Origin: Malania oleifera
Lineage: Eukaryota > Streptophyta > Magnoliopsida > Santalales > Ximeniaceae
Reading direction: 5' to 3'
NCBI RefSeq assembly: GCF_029873635.1
Contig: NC_080418.1
Span: 15,895,388 to 15,959,387 of the forward strand
DNA length: 64,000 nt
Every line of letters starts with the position of its first letter. The stretch's first letter is position 1. The notes under the pieces were generated by a model. That model did no database searches and was not told where the DNA came from. It saw only the letters and a program-made list of their open reading frames with translations. The position numbers and the translations under genes were made by a program. Below, piece after piece: positions 45,970 through 57,499 of the stretch.

Positions 45970-47895
45970 TGAAGTATCCACCTTACTTTAGTATTAGTGA
46001 TGTGAATTTGGACTTGTCTCCCATCATGTGTCTTAAGCATCTATTGTCTAAGTCCCACTTGTCTTTAGAAGGGATGGACCTAAAACATACCTACAAAAGG
46101 ATTCAAGTTAATACTTCAGGTACCTAAACCTTCTTTGGTCCTTTTAGGTTAGTTTTAGAGTTTCTTTGACTTTCCACATCTTTTTCTTTCTAACATGCTT
46201 ACTTTTAAATGGGCACTCAAATTTTATATGACCATTCTTCTTACATAAGAAACATGTAGTATGGGTGTAGGCATTGTTTGAGGAAATGTTTGCATAGTTT
46301 TTAGATTCTTTTACAAAAAAACCCATGTAGAGATTTTTTTTCTCCTATTTTCTATTCCATTAAATCCAGTGCCTTCTTTATCTAGCAACATCTTCTGACA
46401 CCCAACTAATTTGTCAAAATTTTCTTTTCCTCTTGTGAAGCTATATATTATCTAAGACTGATCTTCTATCTTACTTTCTAGACTAGTGATCTTTAAATCT
46501 TTCTTATTTTCACAAGTGGGCTTGTAATTTCAAGTCCTCTAGTTCTTTTGAAAGTTTTTCATTCTTTTTCTCAAGTGCAGCAATGTGCAAGTCTTTTCCT
46601 TTTCAACAGTGAGATTTGACTCTAATTTGTTCATTAACAATTCATTCTCATTTTTTAGTATGGTGTTTCTTTTGGACACCCTAACAAAGCTTTTATGCAA
46701 TTTAAATAATTTGATTTGCAATTCAATGTATGATGGCATGCTTTCACAAGATTCATTGCTAGAATCAATGAATGAGTTAGAATAAGAGTTTACCTCATCG
46801 TTCAATGTCATAAGGTAGAAGTTTGCCACTTCTTGATCGCTCGATTCGCTTTTTGAGCTGCTTGAGTTAGAGTCATCCCATATTGTGGCCTTCATAGCCT
46901 TCTACTTCTTCTTTTTAGACTCCTTTTTAAGTTGTGGACAATTAGGTTTAACGTGACTTACCTTTTTGCAGTTATAAGATGTTGGAGGCTCTGATTTTGT
47001 TTCTTTCCTGCTTGTTTCTCCTTTATCCATTTTGGATCCTCGAAATTTTTTATTAAATTTCTTATTCTTTCTAAAGAATCTACCTAATCGTCTAGTGATT
47101 AAAGCTAGGTCTTTTTCATCCATCTCTCCATCTTCCTCATCACTCAAGATTTCTTTGGAAGCTTTGAGTGCGATGGATTTCTCAGCTTTGCCAGCTTCAG
47201 TTATTCTTTCATTAATGGCCGTCTCGTACGTGAGAAGTCACCCAATGAGCTCGTCTAAGGTTATGTCTTTTAGGTTTCTACCTTTAGTTATAGTCATGGC
47301 CTTGGGTTCCCAACTAGATGGAAGTCCTCTAAGGATTTTCCTAATCATTTCATATGTAGGGTAGTTTTTCCTAAGTGCGTTTAGGGAATTTACTATATGG
47401 GTGAACCTAGTGTACATACTAGATATGGATTCTTTTGGGTTCATCCTGGAAGTTTCATACTCACTAGTAAGCATGTCTATTATGTTATCCCTAACGTCTT
47501 TGGTTCCCTCATAGGTTATTTCTAACTTCTCCCATATTTTCTTAGCACTCTTGTAGCCCATTATCCTATTAAACTCATTTGCGTGTAATGCACAATATAG
47601 GGCATTCATTGCACTAGAGTTGTTTTGCAATAGTTTCATATATGCATCAGTCATCTTACTTTCATTCTTAGGAATTTCATAATTTCCTTGGACTGCTACT
47701 CTCCAAACCCTCTAGTCCATGGTTTGTAAAAATATTGTCATCTGTTGTTTTTAGAAGGTGTAATTTACACCGAGGAATATTAGGGGTCTAGTGGAGGATC
47801 GTCCTTCACCAAATGGGGACACACTTAGGATTTCAATGTAGATCTATATGCAACTACTTATTAAGATTTATTACAGCCTATGCTCTGATACCAAT
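45970..47895 (-). pseudogene. SIRE-like Copia gag-protease region
   Basis: From right to left on the minus strand: a UBN2-type gag at 47238-47654 (ANEFNRIMGYKSAKKIWEKL and GLPSSWEPKAMTITKGRNL), an acidic linker, a first damaged knuckle (SYNCKKVSHVKPNCPQLKKE), a Ser-rich segment (46539-46895), a second knuckle CFLCKKNGHIKFECPFKSKH (46200-46260), and a protease-like remnant (DLDNRC..HMMGDKSKFTSL, with DSG changed to DNR) near 45980-46060. Truncated there: no integrase or RT in the window. Frames are interrupted. Confidence 0.8.
47882..47893 (-). promoter_or_regulatory. Primer-binding site of the SIRE-like Copia element
   Basis: Minus strand TGGTATCAGAGC, two to three bases inside the LTR edge at 47896; initiator-Met type. 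Confidence 0.8.
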
Positions 47896-48497
47896 TGAAA
47901 GTAACGGTGTAATCCCAAGAGGGGCTGAATTGGGTATTTTAAAATTTTTTATGTGGAAACTTAATTAATTTTAAAACTTATTTTTCACGTGCTCTAAATA
48001 TTTTAATCACAATGGAAATCTATTCAACGAACAACTATACCAATCAACAGTCCTAAATATGAAATCAAATCCCAAGATTAACAATATTCTCAACAGACTA
48101 ATATTAACAACAATATGTTTAACAACACAAATATTTTTGCTAGTAATTTAATAATAAATCAAGCAATTTCAAGCAATCCTAACAAATTAATTCAAGTATG
48201 AATTTGTAGCTACAGTAGTGTTTGAACACAACAGATATTTAGATCATTCAAGACATCCACAAATCAAACTAAACATTTATACCACTCCCAAATCAAAATA
48301 TATCATTCAGAGCAAATGAATATCAATATATAAGAATGACAAAGTAAATAGATAAGGGATAAAAATGACACCGAGATTGTTTAAAAGGTTTGGCAACGTG
48401 CCTACGTCATTGCCTCAAACAACCTGTTGTGAGGATTTTACTAACTCTCTCTGTTCAATAGGTGGAGTACCTCTCTCCTTTCAGTAGGTGGAGCACT
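47896..48497 (-). repeat. SIRE-like Copia 5' LTR, first part
   Basis: Starts at the element's LTR 3' end (minus strand ...TTACTTTCA) and has GTGTAATCCCAAGAGGGG, matching the reverse of the solo LTR 2 terminus. It is cut at 48498 by Gypsy LTR A and resumes at 54818. Just before the cut are two copies of a unit of about 30 bp with CTCTCTCCTTTCAGTAGGTG-like sequence. Confidence 0.7.
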
Positions 48498-48559
48498 TGT
48501 AATGACCCGAGGAATAATGGTATTTAAATAATAAAGAAAAAAGTAAAATGGAATTCAAA

Positions 48560-48739
48560 CAAAAGGAGGCAGCAGCCTTCGTCAATGAGGTGACGTGGCT
48601 CGTCGACGAGAAGATACCGAGAGAGGTTTTTGGGCAACTCTGAATTTCGTCGACGAAGGGGAGAGTTCGTCTACGAGGAGCCTTCTTGACCTCGTCGACG
48701 AGGTGACGTGACTCATCGACAAAGGCTAGTGTATAAATA
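48560..48739 (+). promoter_or_regulatory. LTR A promoter: palindrome cluster, TGACGTG boxes, TATA
   Basis: TCGTCGACGA or one-off variants occur at about 48600, 48646, 48667, 48694 and 48714. TGACGTGG (about 48591) and TGACGTGA (about 48706), bZIP-type cores, abut them. TATAAATA follows. The same arrangement recurs in LTRs B, C, D, E and F. Regulatory meaning is inferred. Confidence 0.55.
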
Positions 48740-50169
48740 GCCCGAACTTCATTTTTAAGCTTAATTTTCGGCGCAGAACTCTCTCTCTCTCCTCCCTTCG
48801 GTTCCCCTCCCTTCTCTCTTCGAATTCGGGTCGGATTTCTACCGGTTCGAGGATCTGAAACCATTACAACACTCCTGGAGAAGTTCTCTGCATATCTACC
48901 AGAGCGGATCGTCGATGCAACTCCGTTGAAATTCATCCCTGAGTTGAGGTAAGACTTTTTATGCCAAATTTGGTCTTTTCATAGTTATAAGAAATGATAT
49001 TCACATGAAAATACTAAAGTTTAGTTCTGAGAGTTGTTGGTTTCAGGGTGTTGCTCGGGAAACCCTGCTAGTGCAGGACCAGTATTTTAGGGGGTTTCTT
49101 TTCAGTTGTCAGGTAAGGGAATAAACTAAAGCAGTTATTTTTCCACGCAAATTAGTATTATTTATCAGCAAATTAATTTTCAGAAAAGTATGTGTTATAT
49201 TTGAATATTATTGAGAAAATGCATATTTAGGAAAATACTGTTGTTATACAGGAAATGTAATTTTAGAATCAAATGTATGATTTTACTCAGTAATGTGTGG
49301 CATGAATATTATTTTACGTGATAAGTATTATGTTATGACAAATTTTACGAGTAAAGCATGTTTTCAAGAATTATGCAATAGTACATTATGATTTTGATAA
49401 TACATGATAATTGATTTATTTTCAGAATGATATGTATGAGATATTCGACACAAGGCCGTGTTTTACGCATGATTTTGGCGCGAGGCCGTATTTATGAAAA
49501 TGTCCGGCGCGAGGCCATATTTATGAAATTATAGAAAATGCTATCAATTTATTTATGTTAAACACTATATTATTATGTATTATACGTTATCAGAATCCGG
49601 ATGTTAGTTTAGTTCAGTTTCAAGAGCACGGTACCATAGCTATATAGATCAGATATCTATGTTCAGATTGATGCTAACCACCCCACGAGGGGGTGGGAGA
49701 TGGATAGTCGATGTGCCTTTCAGTGTAGAGTTGTAGATGTCCACCTAGCAGTCTGGACCAGGGTGTGGCGGGCCCATCGTACTTACAGACATTCTTGACT
49801 CGGCAGTGGTTGGCCATGTAACGACCCGAAGAATAATGGTATTTAAATAACAAGAAGAAAGGGAAATGGATAGGATAATCCTAAGAAATTTTTCAGGCCT
49901 CGTCAACGAACACAGGGGTTTAGTCAACAAGGGTTCTTCAGGATCTCATCGACGAAGTTCCGTCTCATCAACGAGAAGATACCGAGAGAGGATTTTTGGA
50001 AGCCTGAAATTCATTGACGAGGGTTGAGGTTCATCGACAAACTTTCTACATGACTCGTCGACGAGGTGACGTGACTCGTCAACGAATCCCACAGTATAAA
50101 TAGGGTTAAGTGTGATTTTTTAGTTCATTTTCTATACAGAACCTCTCTCTCTCTCTCATCCTTCGGCTC

Positions 50170-51332
50170 TGTAACGTCCTCAAAATTCTTATCTTTATAT
50201 ATATATATATATATATATCTGTGTATCTACATCCATACCTAAGCAGCGAGAACATCATATAACCATTCACATATATACTATACAATACCAGAATCCAGTA
50301 TATACAGACCATAGCCATACAAAAATACCTCTCCAACATCATCTACCCAGAAATATACACAACTCTGTCAAAAACTCACCCTATAACCAGGGTGATCCAA
50401 AATACTCTCTATCCGCGAGCCTGGTCTGCTCGCCTAATTGGCTCACCTGAAAAATGTTAAAATAAAGGGGTAAGTCGACGCTCAGTAAGTAGAAATATGC
50501 TATTACTAGTGTGTGGCAACTAAGTTAAGAGTATTTATAAATAGTAACTGAACTGTAATGCAATAAATAATCTATAAAGCATATTTTTCTTTCACAATTT
50601 AAAATATACTGTATCGTCTGCATTTTCTACTTTTCATACTGATAATATCATACTATACTCATCATATACTATAAAATTGTATACGTATATATAACTGTGC
50701 TTTATCCCTGGGACTCTATACGTCATGATTTGACCCCTCATGACAGGGTTGTGCGGCCCGTAGGCGGGATTTCACCTGATCGGCCCTCCAAATAAGTCAA
50801 TATACTCTACACTACCTAACCCGGCCAAACTGCATCCTCTCCTAAGCTCGGGACTGGCTACTACCTCGTTAAATCGGCTCCCTCCACCCAGTGAACTAGG
50901 GAGCTGCATACTCTTCGAGCACGATTGACGGTACCCACACACTATCTGAGATATGTGGTAGCACTCTATCTGTATCTAGCAATGGTACCGTGCTCTGTAA
51001 TCTTTTTCTGTATTTGTCTGTAATCTTTTCTCAGCGATCTGATACTATATATATACATATATACTCTTTTACTGTTTTCATCATGTTTCCAAAATTACCA
51101 TAACGCTATCTTTCTGTACTATAAATACTGTAATCTCTATATACTGGATCTGTAGCATCTTGATGCTACCTCTGTATTTCTATCTGTATACTCTGTCTAT
51201 ATATTCTGTCTATATACTCTGTATGTTATGGTAAGGGGAAACATGGCATACTATAACTCTGTATATACTGTTCTGTATAAAGCTGTGATATATATACTGA
51301 TCTGAATAAAACTGTATACATGTATATGTATA

Positions 51333-51393
<61 letters not shown>

Positions 51394-52397
51394 GTTTCAT
51401 GAAACTATTCATATAAAAGCTGTATATGCATGTACATTTCTCTGTATACTCTCTGTGAATATAAATCTATATATGTATATTCTGTGTAATCTTATATACG
51501 GAAAAAACTATATAAACTGTATATATTGTCTATATCTATGTATTCAGTATAGTATGACACATTATAAAAGCTATATAAATTTCTTCATCTCATGAAAATC
51601 TACTCAGGCCACACAAGCATTTAAACCCATATGCTGTAAATACTGTATAATAAACTTATATAAATATTTGTCTATGAAATCTCTAATAGCATTATGAAAA
51701 ATCCTAGCATAGCAAATTTCTCTTACCTTAACTCTGAAAAGCCCCTATAAAATTCTGGCTCTCTACCCGCAGGGTTCCTAGCTCAACCTCCTGAAAACAC
51801 AATTTCCCAGAACAAAATATCAGTATTTTCTTACCTACAATGTTTCTCATAACTAAGGGAAAGGCAAATACTGAATAAAATATCTTACCCTAAGATTGGG
51901 ACGAAATCCAACCCAACTTTTCCAATGATCAACTCCGGTAGACTTGCAAAGAACTTCGCCAAGAGCGTAGTGGTAGCCTCAGATCTTCGATCTGGAGAAA
52001 AACAGGCCAAGAAACGAAGAGAGAAGGAGATAGAGTCGTAGGAGAGAGAGAGGGGCGCTGAAATGAGATAAAAATCCTATTTTTCCTTATTTATAGGGCC
52101 AGATTCGTCGACAAGACACGTCATCTCGTTGACGAGTCCTTCAGTAAATTTGTCGACGAATCCCTGTATTCGTCGACGAAATTCAGAGTAGCCTAAATTC
52201 GCCTCAGCATTTTCTCGTCGACAAACCCCTATATTCGTCGACAAATTCTGGTAATTTCTTGAAATTATTATTATTATTATTATTATCTCCAAAATGCGAT
52301 CCACATTCGTCAACGAAGTCTACTGCCTCCTTCTGTTCCTGTTTCTATTTTCCTCTCTCTTTAATATTTAAATATCAGTATTTTCCTGGTCGTTACA
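50170..52397 (-). repeat. Solo LTR C inserted in LTR B
   Basis: Reads TGTAACGTCCTC ... CTGGTCGTTACA on the + strand, with TSD GGCTC / GGTTC (50165-50169 and 52398-52402; 4 of 5). 2228 bp. TATTTATA at 52088-52095 (TATA on the minus strand) shows it is antisense to A and B. It carries (TA)n at 51345-51391 and TCGTCGACGA copies at about 52100-52250. Confidence 0.85.
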
Positions 52398-52924
52398 GGT
52401 TCCCTACCCTTCTCTTTAAGATCTCGGGCCGATTTTCTATCGGTTCGACGATCTGAAGCCACCACGACGCTTATAGGAAAGTTCTTTGTAAGTCTACCAG
52501 AGCGGATCATTGATGGGGTTGAGTTGGAAACCATCCCAATTCCAGGGTAAGGTTTTTTACTTAATATTTGCCTATTTGACAGTTGTAGAAAGTGTAATAC
52601 GAGTAGAAATACCGAACTTTAGTTATGTAAAATGTCGTTTTCAAGGTGTTGAACAGGGAACCCTACGGGTGCAGGAGTGTTTGATTTAGGGGCTTTTCAG
52701 GACACAGGTAAGGGGATAAATTAAGCTAGTTATTTTATGAAAATATATGTATGTTATTACAGCATCTGATTTCAAAAAAATAAATATATTTATATATGTT
52801 TATATTTGGGAAATACTATTGAAAATGATGGTATGTTAAATATATGAAAAACCTGTTTCGTGTGGCATGAGTTGAAACTAATACTGTTTTTTGGGAATAT
52901 GATAAAGATATGAGTTTTATAATG

Positions 52925-53175
52925 GAAAACCGACGTACGGGCCGAGATTTTTATATGTTTGTCGGCATACGGGCTGTGCTATGTATATGGTTTGCCAGCG
53001 TACGGGTCGAGCTATGGAAATGATTTCCCAGCATACAGGCAATGCTATGGATATGATTTTCCGGCGTACGGGCCGAGCTATGGAAATGATTTGCTAGTGT
53101 ACGGGCTGTTCTACGGATATAAATTGCCGGTGTATGGGTCGAGTTATGGTAAAATGTGAAATACCGACGTACAGG
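52925..53175 (+). repeat. 33-bp minisatellite in LTR B
   Basis: About seven imperfect units of the form GTACGGGCCGAGCTATGGAA + ATGATTTGCCGGC. Equivalent arrays in reverse lie at 56185-56390 and 62835-63080, and a variant at 49445-49530. The period is a multiple of three, so it creates open but meaningless frames with YG.SYG repeats. Confidence 0.75.
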
Positions 53176-54817
53176 CTGATGATTTTCATGATATTCGTAT
53201 ATATGCAAAATGATATGATTGATTTGATAATTAATGGTATGAAATATCCATGTATCACAGTTTCAGCATATGTTATATATTATTAGAATCTGGTTGGCTT
53301 GGTTTAGACTAGCACTTGCACGGTACCGCTACTATGTGTTCATGGTCATTATGATCATAATATTTGTGTTAACGCCGCTGTACAAAGTGGTATGAGATTG
53401 GATGGTCGATGTGATTTTTAAGAAGTGTATGAATGTCCCTGGTGTACGGACCAGGTCTAGCAGACCCATCAGACTTACAGACTGTACTTTTGACTTGGCA
53501 GTGGTCGGCCAACCATTGTTAAGTCCCGCATTCGGGCCACACAACCCAGTCATGTGGGGGTAATACATGACAACAACCAGCTAACCTACCAGGATTGTTT
53601 TATATTATGTTATACGAGATGAATTATATTTATGAAAATCATGTATGTTTTGCAATGATTTGAAAATATATGTTTCCCAGATATGATACAGACAGTTATA
53701 CTGATATGTTTATGTATGATTTTATATAGAACAAGGAAATACTCATGTTGCCACACACTAGTATTAGTTTATTTCCCTTGCTAAGAGGTGTCTCACCCTA
53801 AATTTTATAAACATTTCAGGAGCCCCTGATAGGAGAGCGGGTAAAGTCCCGCTGATCTAGTACTGTTGATCTGCCCTTCCAAAAAGGTAAGTGTTTTGAT
53901 AGGGTCGGATTTATTTTGTTGGATGGCCCTAAGATATTTTTTGGGTTGTGTACTGTGTGTATATAAATATAGTGGTTGTAATAACTCTGGTATTGTGATG
54001 GATGATTCTGTATTTATGATATTATGATTGCATGTTTCCTGCTGCTTAGGCTTTCGTTATGTGTTCTGATGTATCCTTGGTACCCACGGGTCCAGGTGGA
54101 TTATGATCTACTGGGTTTTGTGATATTGATTTTATTATATTATGGAAAAAAAATGTGAAAATTAAGCAAGTCGTCACAGGCCAGCCATTGTCGGGTCCCG
54201 CCTTCAGGCTGCATAACCCGTCATGGAGGGTAATACATGACATCAGCTAGCTATTCATCTTGGGTATGTTTTCAATATTATTATTTGTACTAGACAGTTA
54301 TGATTAGTATGATTTATTAAATTATGAAGGTATACATTTATGCAGTTACTAAATGATTAATATTTTCTGTTATGGAAAATGTACTGTATATCTATATTAT
54401 CATTAAATATTCATGTTGCCACACAACTGTATTTAGTTTATTTTCCCTTACTGAGAAGTGTCTCACCCCCGAATATTAAATGATTTTCAAGAAACCCAGG
54501 AGGACTGGCAGATCGAGACTGCCGTTGAGTTTATTGAGTTATCCCGCTAGGAGGGTAAGACTTGTACTAGGATCAGGAGGTTTTTGGTGTTGGATCCTAG
54601 TTGTATTTTTGGTATTTTGAGAGATTGTACATAAACACAATATTTTGAGATATACTTGACTTTGGTATTATGTATTTTGTGGTTATGTGTTTGTGATTTA
54701 CATTTACTGTTCCCTAGGTTCCACTGTGTATGACAGGTGTCCCCGCTATCCACAAGTTCAGGTTGACTATTTTATTTATTATATTTTATTAAATGAGTAG
54801 ATAAGTAGGTCGTTACA

Positions 54818-55181
54818 GAACCTCTCTCCTTTTAATAGGTGGAACACCTCTCAAGCAAGAACACCCTCTTGCTTGGCAACAATTTGTACCTGAATCGTCC
54901 AATTACAAGTAAATCAGTAGCATATTTTCGTACAATAAGAAACTCTCACAAAGAGTAGATTTGTACAAGTTAAAATCACTATAATACTCTCAACAACAAA
55001 TTTGCTATGAAGCTCAAAAGGTTTGCTAGGATTCCTAGATTGAAAGATAAGAAATCGATCAACAAACACCAGAAAATACTTTTAGCAAAGATGAACGGTG
55101 CATAGCAAAATTTTGAGAATGAATTCTATTAATTTTCGAGCTATCAAGTTTGCCCTAACAAGATTAGGGTTAGCCTTAAAT
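54818..55181 (-). repeat. SIRE-like Copia 5' LTR, second part
   Basis: Continues the LTR interrupted at 48497, resuming with the same unit of about 30 bp (CCTCTCTCCTTTTAATAGGT). It is cut again at 55182 by the Gypsy element; the remainder is not in the window. Confidence 0.65.
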
Positions 55182-57247
55182 TGTAACGACCTGCTTAATT
55201 TTCACATATATTTTTTTCCCTTAAATGATACAGATCAATATAATAAATCCAGAAGATCATAATCAACCTGAACCTGTGGGTACCAGGGATAAAACAGAAA
55301 CACATAACGGAAGCCTAAGTAGCAGGAAACATAAAATCATAAACACAAAACCATTCATCTCAACACCAGAGTTACTACATCCACTATATTTATATATATA
55401 TATAAAATACACAACCCAAAAGAAACCTAGGGTCACTTTCCACAAAGTCCATCTGACCTAACCAAAACTTACCCTTCAAAGAGGGCTGATCAGCAGTACT
55501 ATATCAACAGAGCTTTATCCGCTCTCCTACCGGGGTTCCTGAAAATTTCATGTAATTCGGGGTGAGACACCTCTCAGTGAGGGAAATAAACTAATACTAG
55601 TGTATGGCAACATGAGTATTTCTGTGTTCTATATAAAATTATACATAAACATATCAGTATAACTGTCTGTATCATATATGGGAAACATATATTCTCATAT
55701 CATGGCAGAACATACAAAATTTCATAAGCATAACTCATCTCATATAACTATGATACGAAAACAACCCTAGTAGGTTAGCTGGTTGTTGTCATGTATTACC
55801 CCCGCATGACTGAGTTGTGTGGCCCAAAGGCAAGACCTGACAATAGTTGGCCGACCACTGCCAAGTCAAAAGTACAATCTGTAAGTCTGATGGGTCTGCC
55901 AGACCTGGTCCATACACCAGGGGCTCTCACACTTCTTAAAACAACATCGACTATCTGTCCTCATGCTACTCTGTACAGTAGCGTTAACACAATATTGTGA
56001 TATCACAAACACATAGCAGCGGTACCGTACAAGTGCTAGCCTAAACCAAGCCAACCAGGTTCTGATATCATATAGCATATAATGAAACTGTGATACATGG
56101 ATATTTCATACCATTAATTACCAAATCAATATCATCATATCTTTTTGCATATATATGTATATCATAAAGATCATCAGCCTGTACTCCGGTATTTCACATT
56201 TTACCATAGCTCGGCCCGCACGCCGGCAAATCATATCCATAAATCGGCTTGTATGCTGGCAAACATATCCATAGCTCAGCCCATATGCCAATAAATCATA
56301 TCCATAGCTTGGCCTATACGCCAGTAAATCATATCCATAGCATGGCCTGTACGTCAGCAATTCATGTAAAAATTCTCTGCCCATACGCTGATTTTTCATT
56401 ATAAAAACCCATATTTTATCATATTCTCAGAAAATAGTATTTCATTATAAATTCTGCTCATGCCACACAAAATAGGTTTTATACATATTTAAACATATCA
56501 TCTTTTACAGCAATATTTCTCAATATAAAGCATATATAAATATATTTATTCTCCTGAAATCAAATGCTGTAATGACATACATACATTTTCATAAAATATT
56601 AGTTTAGTTTATCCCCTTACCTGATTCCTGAGAAGCTCCTAAAATAAGCAGTCTCGCACCCGCAGGGTTTCTCGATCAACACCTTAAAAATGACATTTCC
56701 CATAACTAAACTTCTGTATTTCTACACATACTACGCTTTCTACAACTGTCAAGAAGCCAAATGCTGAGTAGAAAGTCTTACCCTGAATTTTGGATGGTTT
56801 CCAACTCAGCCCCTCCGATGATCCATCTAGCAGATTTGAAGAGAACTCTCCCAAGAGTGTCGTGGTGGCTTTAGATCGTCGAACCGGCAGAAATTCGGCC
56901 CAGAAATTAAGAGAGAAGAGAGGGAAACCAAAGGGAGTGAGAGAGAGAGAGTTTCTGCAGCCAAATTAAGCTGAAAAATCGCGTTTAACACTATTTAAAC
57001 TGTGACCCTCATCGACGAGCCATGTCACCTCGTCGATGAGGTCATGAAGACAACTCGTTGACGAACTCTCTCCTCGTCGATGAAATTCAGAATCCCCCAA
57101 AGCCCTCTCTTAGTATTTTTCTCATCGACGAAACGTGCCCTCGTCGACGAGCCCAATTGTAACTAATGCCTCTTTCTTTTCTTTTCCCATTTCTATTTCC
57201 TCCCTCTCTATTATTATTTAAATATTATAATTATTCGGGTCACTACA
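55182..57247 (-). repeat. 3' LTR (D) of the minus-strand Gypsy element
   Basis: 2066 bp, + strand TGTAACGACCTGC ... GGGTCACTACA. It contains a reverse 33-bp minisatellite (56185-56390) and palindromic TCGTCGACGA-type sites at about 57010-57150. It directly abuts the purine tract. Confidence 0.85.
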
Positions 57248-57260
57248 TTCTCCCCTCCTT
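57248..57260 (-). promoter_or_regulatory. Gypsy polypurine tract
   Basis: Minus strand AGGAGGGGAGAA next to LTR D. Confidence 0.75.
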
Positions 57261-57341
57261 ATAAAATTTTGTCCTCGAAATTTACTATCCATATAATTCA
57301 TTCTCCCATAAAGAAAAATTGTCTACTTATTTTATTACTTT

Positions 57342-57369
57342 CCCTCACTTATGGCGGAGGAATACCGTG
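57342..57369 (-). other. 28-nt motif shared with the LINE tail at 13259-13286
   Basis: On the minus strand the 28 bases starting CACGGTATTCCTCCGCCATA are identical to the LINE tail. They are followed by AATAAA-like sequence and lie in the Gypsy 3' untranslated region, between the chromodomain and the purine tract. Confidence 0.7.
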
Positions 57370-57499
57370 GTTATATTCCAAGTCTTAGGAGATTACATAT
57401 ATATATAAAAGAAAATTCTCTCAAAACTAAAATGCTACTTACTAACTAAACCTTTACATGTACCTGCAAAAGAAAACTCACTTGTTTCTTACATTTTAC

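Larger units (their letters stand above)
49817..54178 (+). repeat. Solo LTR B inserted in LTR A
   Basis: Begins TGTAACGACCCGAAG and ends GCAAGTCGTCACA, with the exact 5-bp TSD GGCCA (49812-49816 and 54179-54183). About 2.1 kb after removing LTR C. TATAAATA at 50095-50102. Same family and orientation as A. Confidence 0.88.
48498..54817 (+). repeat. Solo LTR A of the Tekay/Del-like Gypsy family (outermost of a nest)
   Basis: Begins TGTAATGACCCGAGG and ends GTAGGTCGTTACA. About 1.95 kb remain after removing nested LTR B. Flanks GCACT / GAACC are only partly alike, but both differ by one base from GCACC of the repeated target unit. TATAAATA at 48732-48739 gives + orientation. Upstream of it are palindromic TCGTCGACGA copies and TGACGTG boxes. 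Confidence 0.78.

Noticed and set aside
48560..48740. Possible CRISPR-like array from recurring TCGTCGACGA words
   Set aside because: Spacing is irregular, units are 10 bp, the setting is a plant LTR promoter, and no cas genes are present.
51320..51595. 91-aa frame with IYIY repeats
   Set aside because: Encoded by a (TA)n microsatellite inside LTR C.
52959..53159. Open frame with repeated YG.SYG-like units (also 56118-56399 and 62850-63059 on the minus strand)
   Set aside because: Produced by a 33-bp minisatellite inside LTRs; no gene context and the frame is a by-product of the period.
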